Translations under genes and position numbers: made by a program
In this document: positions 11,933 to 16,436 of the stretch, one piece after another
How positions within the stretch are numbered: the stretch's first letter is position 1
Layout: each line of letters begins with the position of its first letter
The notes under the pieces: generated by a model
What the model was told of the DNA's origin: nothing
The model's database searches: none
What the model saw: only the letters and a program-made list of their open reading frames with translations
NCBI GenBank assembly: GCA_964547015.1
Contig: CAZJKT010000020.1
Location: 1 to 16,436 of the forward strand
Direction of reading: 5' to 3'
DNA from: JAFGCN01 sp964547015
GTDB taxonomy: Archaea; Aenigmatarchaeota; Aenigmatarchaeia; QMZS01
DNA: 16,436 nucleotides

Positions 11933-12731
11933 AAACATCAGTCTGAGGGTAAGGTATTGTAATTCCTGCCTTATCAAAACCCTCTTTTACCTGTTCGAGC
12001 AGGTCATAGTAGACATCCCAATAGTCCTCTTTATTCACCCAGACCCGGACATTAAAATTTACCGAGCTGTCCGCGAATTGGGCAACTCTTGCAAGAGGGG
12101 CGGGCTCTTTTAGGATTTTAGAGTGGCTCTCTATAACTTTATCTATCGCTTTTTTGGCTTTTTTGAGGTCATCACCATAGCTTACGCTAAACACCAAGTC
12201 CACTCTACGGACTTTCTGCTTTGAGAAATTGGTAATTACCCCGTTTGAGAGTATGCCGTTAGGAATTATTATAGTCTTGTTGTCAGGGGTAAGGAGGGTT
12301 GTGTGAAATATTTCAATTTTTCTGACCGTGCCAGTTTGGCTTTGGGCCTCAATATAATCCCCGACTTTGAAAATCTTAAAGAAAAGGATTATCATTCCCC
12401 CTGCAAAATTAGACAGGCTCCCTTGGAGGGCAAGGCCTACTGCAAGCCCTGCCGCGCCAACTAGTGCTATAAAAGGGGTCATTGGGACGCCGAGAGCGGA
12501 TACTACGCTGATTACAAGCAATATCTTAAGTATAACCTTAAATAAGCTGTAAACGAATTGGGCAAGAGAGGGTTCCACATTTCTTGATTCAAGACCGCCT
12601 TTAAGCATTTTGGAAACATGCCCGATTGCTTTGAGCCCCACAAGAAGGATGATTGCGGCAAACACAATATGGGGGAGTAAATTTATCACTGCTTCAATTG
12701 TTCTATCTGTGTATAGGCTTAAGTCCAACAT
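11916..12731 (-). CDS. mscS: Small-conductance mechanosensitive channel (MscS family)
   Basis: Membrane channel that opens on osmotic downshock to release solutes. The 271-residue protein has N-terminal hydrophobic segments (about 14-36 and 60-82), then the pore-lining TM3, FIALVGAAGLAVGLALQGSLSNFAGG (about 88-113), with the family's Gly/Ala pattern. The beta domain follows (FKVGDYIEAQSQTGTVRKIEIFHTTLLTPDN..IIIPNG), then the alpha/beta domain ending in the hallmark ITIPYPQTDVYV. Length is close to the E. coli prototype. A TATA-like GATATTTATCC on the minus strand lies about 27 bases before ATG 12731, so it probably has its own promoter in the 62-base gap after EF-2. Confidence 0.95.
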   Translation of the reverse strand: MLDLSLYTDRTIEAVINLLPHIVFAAIILLVGLKAIGHVSKMLKGGLESRNVEPSLAQFVYSLFKVILKILLVISVVSALGVPMTPFIALVGAAGLAVGLALQGSLSNFAGGMIILFFKIFKVGDYIEAQSQTGTVRKIEIFHTTLLTPDNKTIIIPNGILSNGVITNFSKQKVRRVDLVFSVSYGDDLKKAKKAIDKVIESHSKILKEPAPLARVAQFADSSVNFNVRVWVNKEDYWDVYYDLLEQVKEGFDKAGITIPYPQTDVYVHKA

Positions 12732-12793
12732 AAATAGTACTGCAAAAATAGGATAAATATCTGCGGCAGTTTCGCTAAATCAGGCTTTGGATA

Positions 12794-14950
12794 TTATTCC
12801 AGCCCCTTTCTTTTTTTGATTCTGCCTATCACAGTTTCCTGCAAAGATATAGGGAGCTTTTCAAAAAAGACATTTATAAGGGAATAAAACCCCTTTCCCT
12901 GAGTCGCGGATTTAAGGGCCCCTTCAAACCCAAACATCTCTGCAACAGGAACCTTGCATTTTATAATTGCCGCGCCAAGCTCGGTATCGACATTTTCAAT
13001 CTGGCCTCTCCTGTTTTGGATTTCGTTCATCGCAGGGCCGGTGACATCTTCGGGAACATCTACCCTAATTTCCTGCAAAGGCTCCAAAAGGCGGGGCTTT
13101 GACTGCAAAACTGCTTCTTTTATAGCCTGCCTTACGGCAGGTATAATCTGGGCAGGGCCTCTGTGGATGGCATCTTCGTGAAGCTCGGCATCAACAACCT
13201 TGATTTTAAGCTTTAGGCACGGCTCCCTTGCAAGCGGTCCTTCATCGCATACATCCTTAAAGGCCTGCTTTAAGTGTTCGAAAGTTTCGTTAAGGTACTG
13301 TATCCCTTTTGTGGCGTTTATCAGGACATTTTTATTGTAAACTTCCAGCAGTTTTTTGACCTCATCCCTGTCCATTCCATGCTGGACAAAAATCTCAATT
13401 TCTTCCTGCCTCATTTTCTTAAGCCTTTCCTCAGGGATGATTCCTGAACTCAGCATTTCATAAACTGATTCCTCAAGAGGCTCAACTGTAATGTAAAATT
13501 TGTTGTGCTTGTTTGGGCTTTTTCCCTCAACCGGAGCGGGAGTTACGCCTTCCGCAGTTTCCCGATATACTACTATAGGTGTTGAGCTGCCGATATCTAT
13601 TCCCCTCTCCCTTAGCGGCCTTTCAATTTTGGCGTCAATATGCAGTTCTCCAAGGCCTGAAACAAGGTACTCGCCGGTTTCTTCATTTATTTTGACCTCA
13701 AGGGAAGGGTCCTCTTTGTTAACCTGCCTTAAGTAATCTATTAGCTTTGGAAGGTCTCTTACATCCTTTGGCTCTATTGATTTTGTAACAACCGGCTCAA
13801 AAACATGCTTGATTGACTCAAAAGGAGGTATAATTTCCTCGATGCTGCAAATCGTTTCGCCTGAAAATGCGTCCGAAAGCCCTACCACCCCAACAATATT
13901 TCCCGCAAGGGCTTCTTCAATATTTATCCTTTTTGGGCCTTTGTAGATTGAGACCTGCTGGACCCTCTGCTTTTTTCTCTGCCCTACGAGGTGGATTTCC
14001 ATCCCTCCCTTAAGCGAGCCCGAGAATATCCTTGTTGTTGCAACCAGCCCTGCGTGAGGGTCCTGGATTACTTTTGTTACAACGCCCGCAAGCTTCCCCT
14101 TTGAGTTGCAGGTCTTCATTGAAGCGCCCATTTCAGAATTCAGGTCTCCGCTCCAAAGCCGGTCTATCCTGTAATTTTGGGCAATTTTCGGGTTGGGCAT
14201 GTGTTTTATAATCATGTCAAGAATTACCTGGTGTAGCGGGGCTTTTTTTGACAGCTCTTTTTCTTTGTCCTGGTTTGTAAGGTCAATGATATCCTTAAAA
14301 GTCAGGCCGGTTTTTTTCATAAAGGGAACCGACATTGCCCAGTTTTTGTATGCTGAGCCAAAAGCTACGCTTCCGTCCATCACATTCACAAGCCACTTGT
14401 CTTTATACTCAGGCTCTACAAATTTCAGTATAAGCTCATTTATCGTCTTTATGTGTTTTTCAAACCTTTTTTGCATCTCTTCAGGGGTAAGCTGAAGCTC
14501 CTTAATCAGCCTGTCAACTTTGTTTATAAATAAAACTGGCTTTACCCTTTCTTTTAGGGCCTGCCTTAGGACGGTCTCTGTCTGCGGCATTGCCCCTTCA
14601 ACAGCGCAAATAACAACAATTGCCCCGTCAACAGCCCTCATCGCCCTTGTTACATCAGCCCCAAAATCTACGTGGCCCGGAGTGTCAATCATGTTTACAA
14701 GATAATCCTGGCCTTCGTATTTGTGCATCATAGAAGCGTTAGCGCTATAGATTGTGATTCCTCTTTCCTGCTCCTGTTTGTCAAAATCCATCAGAAGCTG
14801 TTTTCCGGCAAGATCTTCGGAGAGCATTCCTGCCCCTAAAAGTATATTGTCAGATAAGGTTGATTTTCCGTGGTCAATGTGGGCAATAATCCCAATATTT
14901 CTTATGTTGTCGGGATGCCTCATCAGCTTTACAATTGAGTCGTCTGCCAT
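12794..14950 (-). CDS. fusA: Translation elongation factor 2 (aEF-2)
   Basis: GTPase that drives ribosomal translocation. The 718-residue protein carries G1 AHIDHGKST (23-31), switch I with ERGIT (62-66), G3 DTPGH (89-93) and G4 NKVD (143-146). Domains II to V follow, ending in QETVIGRIKKRKGLE. Domain IV contains ELHEDAIHRGPAQIIPAVR. H596 there corresponds to the histidine modified to diphthamide in archaea and eukaryotes, so the modification target is intact. The length is typical for archaea. It is usually linked to S12, S7 and EF-1A; here no such neighbour is present. A TATA-like stretch about 25 bases upstream of ATG 14950 suggests a leaderless transcript. Confidence 0.98.
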   Translation of the reverse strand: MADDSIVKLMRHPDNIRNIGIIAHIDHGKSTLSDNILLGAGMLSEDLAGKQLLMDFDKQEQERGITIYSANASMMHKYEGQDYLVNMIDTPGHVDFGADVTRAMRAVDGAIVVICAVEGAMPQTETVLRQALKERVKPVLFINKVDRLIKELQLTPEEMQKRFEKHIKTINELILKFVEPEYKDKWLVNVMDGSVAFGSAYKNWAMSVPFMKKTGLTFKDIIDLTNQDKEKELSKKAPLHQVILDMIIKHMPNPKIAQNYRIDRLWSGDLNSEMGASMKTCNSKGKLAGVVTKVIQDPHAGLVATTRIFSGSLKGGMEIHLVGQRKKQRVQQVSIYKGPKRINIEEALAGNIVGVVGLSDAFSGETICSIEEIIPPFESIKHVFEPVVTKSIEPKDVRDLPKLIDYLRQVNKEDPSLEVKINEETGEYLVSGLGELHIDAKIERPLRERGIDIGSSTPIVVYRETAEGVTPAPVEGKSPNKHNKFYITVEPLEESVYEMLSSGIIPEERLKKMRQEEIEIFVQHGMDRDEVKKLLEVYNKNVLINATKGIQYLNETFEHLKQAFKDVCDEGPLAREPCLKLKIKVVDAELHEDAIHRGPAQIIPAVRQAIKEAVLQSKPRLLEPLQEIRVDVPEDVTGPAMNEIQNRRGQIENVDTELGAAIIKCKVPVAEMFGFEGALKSATQGKGFYSLINVFFEKLPISLQETVIGRIKKRKGLE

Positions 14951-15125
14951 AATGCAGAATGGATTAAAAAAATAAATGCTAATACCCTATAGCCTTGCTT
15001 CAGGAAAACTCTGTTTTTGATGGATGCCTCAAAACTTTTGGTCAGAAACGCAGAGTTTTAGCAAAAATTTTATAAAAGCCGAATTTGGCCTAAAATCTAA
15101 TATTTAAATAATAGCTATTTAGTAT
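14951..15125. promoter_or_regulatory. Divergent intergenic region, EF-2 and PRC-barrel genes
   Basis: This gap holds a leftward TATA-like box for EF-2 (CATTTATTTTTTT on the minus strand, about 14966-14978) and a rightward one for the PRC-barrel gene (ATATTTAAATAA, about 15098-15109). Between them lies a perfect 9-bp inverted repeat (15005-15013 and 15051-15059). Confidence 0.5.
15005..15059. repeat. Perfect 9-bp inverted repeat, 37-base spacer
   Basis: AAAACTCTG (15005-15013) and CAGAGTTTT (15051-15059) are exact inverted copies. The repeat lies between the two divergent promoters, so it could be an operator pair, part of a small RNA, or chance. Confidence 0.55.
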
Positions 15126-15404
15126 ATGGCAGTTAATGTAAAAGCTTTCTCAGAGGTAGTAGGAAAAGATGTGTTTACAATAGACGGCAAGTACTGCGGA
15201 AAGGTCAAGGACTTTAGGATAGACTTGGGGAAATTTAGGCTTACTTCCCTGATTGTTGAGGCTCTTAGAGGGACTTTTTTGTCAGAGCTTTTGGGCGGCG
15301 AGAAAAAAGGGGTGGTCATACCATATTCTTCAGTTGATGCTGTTGAAGATATTGTGATAATCAGAAACATCTTCAAAGGAGTTGCGGCTTCAAAGGCGGA
15401 ATAG
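15126..15404 (+). CDS. PRC-barrel domain protein
   Basis: A 92-residue single-domain protein. FSEVVGKDVFTIDGKYCGKVKDFRIDLGKFRLTSLIVE matches the PRC-barrel pattern (gene-proximal 'G..V...DG..iGkV.D...D'), and VVIPYSSVDAVEDIVIIR matches its final strands. PRC-barrel proteins act in RNA processing, photosynthetic reaction centres and archaeal cell division, but single-domain archaeal members are mostly uncharacterised, so no specific role is given. The start at 15126 is about 22 bases from a clear TATA-like box, consistent with leaderless expression. The DUF167 gene follows and is probably co-transcribed. Confidence 0.88.
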   Translation: MAVNVKAFSEVVGKDVFTIDGKYCGKVKDFRIDLGKFRLTSLIVEALRGTFLSELLGGEKKGVVIPYSSVDAVEDIVIIRNIFKGVAASKAE

Positions 15405-15476
15405 CTTGGCGGATTTTTTGGATTTAGTGGTGTGTTTGAGCTAAAAGAAGGCTTGTTTGGCAAAATTAAGGCGAAA

Positions 15477-15704
15477 ATGGCAAAAAGGCAGTTTTTGGTC
15501 AGGGCGGTTCCGAATGCGTCCAAAAATGAGGTAATTGTTGAGCCTGACGGGAGCCTGAAAGTTCGGGTATCTGCAAGGGCAGTTGAGGGGAAGGCAAATA
15601 AGGCGGTAATTGAGGCTTTGGCGGAGCACTTTGGAGTTAGGAAGAATAGTATTGAGATTATTCGTGGCGAGAAAGGGCGGGAAAAGATTATTGAGGTTGG
15701 CTGA
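15477..15704 (+). CDS. DUF167 (YggU/UPF0235) family protein
   Basis: A small conserved protein of unknown function found in all domains of life. Signatures are FLVRAVPNASKNEVI, SLKVRVSARAVEGKANKAVIEALAEHFGV and IEIIRGEKGREKIIEV, the typical beta-alpha-beta DUF167 core including the conserved GKAN motif and the GxKxRxK-like end. I use ATG 15477, which gives 75 residues, matching the short class that begins at the first strand. An in-frame GTG at 15432 would add 15 basic residues (FELKEGLFGKIKAK) and cannot be excluded. No Shine-Dalgarno sequence decides the matter. Its last 17 bases overlap the end of the convergent superoxide dismutase gene. Confidence 0.87.
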   Translation: MAKRQFLVRAVPNASKNEVIVEPDGSLKVRVSARAVEGKANKAVIEALAEHFGVRKNSIEIIRGEKGREKIIEVG

Positions 15705-16323
15705 GGTTTTCTGGCAGATTTTCTTCAAGCCTTTTATTCACTTCCGCCCAGTTCACGATATTCCAGAATGCGTCCACAAAAGTCGCCCGCATATTTTCGT
15801 AATCCAAATAATACGCGTGCTCCCAGACGTCGAGGACCATTAACATGGGCAAATCTGGGATTAAATTGAGGTTGTGCTTTTCAATTTGGATAATAAGGGG
15901 CTTTTTTAGGGGCTTGCACCAGCACAGGGCAGCCCATCCTGAGCCTTCGACTGAAACAGCGGTCTTTGAGAACTCTTTTTTGAATCGGCCAAGGCTTTTA
16001 AATTCGCCCTCTAATATGGATTTTAGGGTTCCCTGAGGGCCTTCATTTTCGCCTATCTGCGGGGCCAGATTTTTCCAGAAAAGCGAGTGAAGAATGTGGC
16101 CTCCTAAGTTAAATGAAAGCTCTTTTGAAAGGGCCTTAATATCTAAGTCCAGGTCTTTTTTTCTTGCCTGCTCCAGCTTTGAGAGAATCTTGTTTGCGCC
16201 GTCAACATAGGCCTGGTGGTGCTTTTCATAGTGCAGTTTGAGCTGGTCGCTTGATATAAAGGGCTCAAGGGCGCCGAATTCATAGCGAAGCTTTGGAAGA
16301 GTGAAAAATGTTTTTGGGTCCAT
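15688..16323 (-). CDS. sod: Superoxide dismutase, Fe/Mn family
   Basis: Converts superoxide to oxygen and hydrogen peroxide. From ATG 16323 the protein has 211 residues. Metal ligands are H31 (LHYEKHH), H79 (GGHILHSLFW), D165 and H169 (DVWEHAYYLDY), and the gateway tyrosine is Y39. EGSGWAAL and a histidine in EKHNLNL (H150) resemble the archaeal tetrameric Fe or cambialistic enzymes more than bacterial Mn enzymes; metal use is inference. The frame is open to 16371, but ATG 16323 fits the family N-terminus (TLPKLRYEFGALEPFIS) and lies about 25 bases from a TATA-like GAATATATTA on the minus strand. Its 3' end overlaps the DUF167 gene by 17 bases. Confidence 0.95.
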   Translation of the reverse strand: MDPKTFFTLPKLRYEFGALEPFISSDQLKLHYEKHHQAYVDGANKILSKLEQARKKDLDLDIKALSKELSFNLGGHILHSLFWKNLAPQIGENEGPQGTLKSILEGEFKSLGRFKKEFSKTAVSVEGSGWAALCWCKPLKKPLIIQIEKHNLNLIPDLPMLMVLDVWEHAYYLDYENMRATFVDAFWNIVNWAEVNKRLEENLPENLSQPQ

Positions 16324-16436
16324 TATTAGGTTTGTTTTTGGTAATATATTCGTTAAGATTGGGGCAGGCAATTTTAGGCTGGACTTTTCATATAGGGATT
16401 ATTCGCCTAAGGATGTGGTCGAGGCGCTAAAAATAG
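16301..16436 (+). CDS. Possible 5' fragment of a gene cut by the window edge
   Basis: One frame stays open to the right edge and reads ...KIGAGNFRLDFSYRDYSPK then DVVEALKI, which looks protein-like. The only ordinary start codon in frame is GTG 16301, which would overlap the superoxide dismutase start by 23 bases on the opposite strand. An unusual start further downstream is possible. No TATA box or Shine-Dalgarno sequence supports it and no family is recognised. It may be chance. Confidence 0.25.
   Translation, partial: MKNVFGSIIRFVFGNIFVKIGAGNFRLDFSYRDYSPKDVVEALKI

Noticed and set aside
15014..15050. C/D box small RNA between the 9-bp inverted repeats
   Set aside because: TTGATGG only partly matches box C and no CUGA box D sits at a suitable distance on that strand.

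Overview
The window looks like a piece of an archaeal chromosome. It encodes archaeal-type glycyl-tRNA synthetase, EF-2 with its diphthamide histidine, RNA polymerase subunit Rpo3, ribosomal proteins uS19, uL22, uS3 and eS31, a PDCD5-family protein, and geranylgeranyl reductases for archaeal lipids. Most genes start on an ATG about 25 bases downstream of an A/T-rich TATA-like box, with no Shine-Dalgarno sequence, as expected for leaderless archaeal transcripts. Intergenic gaps are short. Translation genes that normally sit in long conserved operons are scattered singly or in pairs. This fits a small, rearranged archaeal genome, perhaps a DPANN-type lineage, but that assignment is inference and no rRNA is present to test it.

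Layout, left to right. 1-423: a small membrane-associated protein (minus) with an unusual Shine-Dalgarno leader. 424-3269: glycyl-tRNA synthetase (minus), divergent from uS19 and uL22 (plus); uL22 carries a long repetitive charged tail. 3388-4397: two tandem paralogous bPH2 membrane proteins with overlapping stop and start codons. 4419-4650: tRNA-Ala(UGC) on the minus strand, interrupted in its T arm by a 160-nt intron. 4761-6443: Rpo3, then a geranylgeranyl-reductase-like flavoprotein preceded by a possible 7-codon leader ORF. 6554-7395: uS3 (minus), divergent from eS31 (plus). 7493-7882: a second small unknown protein whose promoter and leader nearly match those of the first. 7990-9693: RqcH/Rqc2-type NFACT protein. 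9752-11228 (minus): geranylgeranyl reductase and a 57-residue two-cluster ferredoxin. 11254-11535: PDCD5-like protein. 11552-14950 (minus): a small membrane protein, an MscS channel and EF-2. 15126-15704: PRC-barrel and DUF167 proteins. 15688-16323 (minus): Fe/Mn superoxide dismutase. A possible cut-off reading frame runs off the right edge.

Working together: most of the window is core information processing (tRNA charging, ribosome, polymerase, translocation, ribosome-associated quality control). A lipid module (reductase plus ferredoxin donor, with a second divergent reductase-like protein) suggests saturated isoprenoid membranes. Membrane proteins (MscS, PH pair) and superoxide dismutase point to osmotic and oxygen stress handling.

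I see no defence locus, transposase or CRISPR array. The signals most worth following are the T-arm intron of tRNA-Ala, whose tRNA-defined junctions fall exactly in a bulge-helix-bulge-like motif, and the 45-bp promoter/Shine-Dalgarno cassette shared by two unknown small genes 7 kb apart in an otherwise leaderless region.
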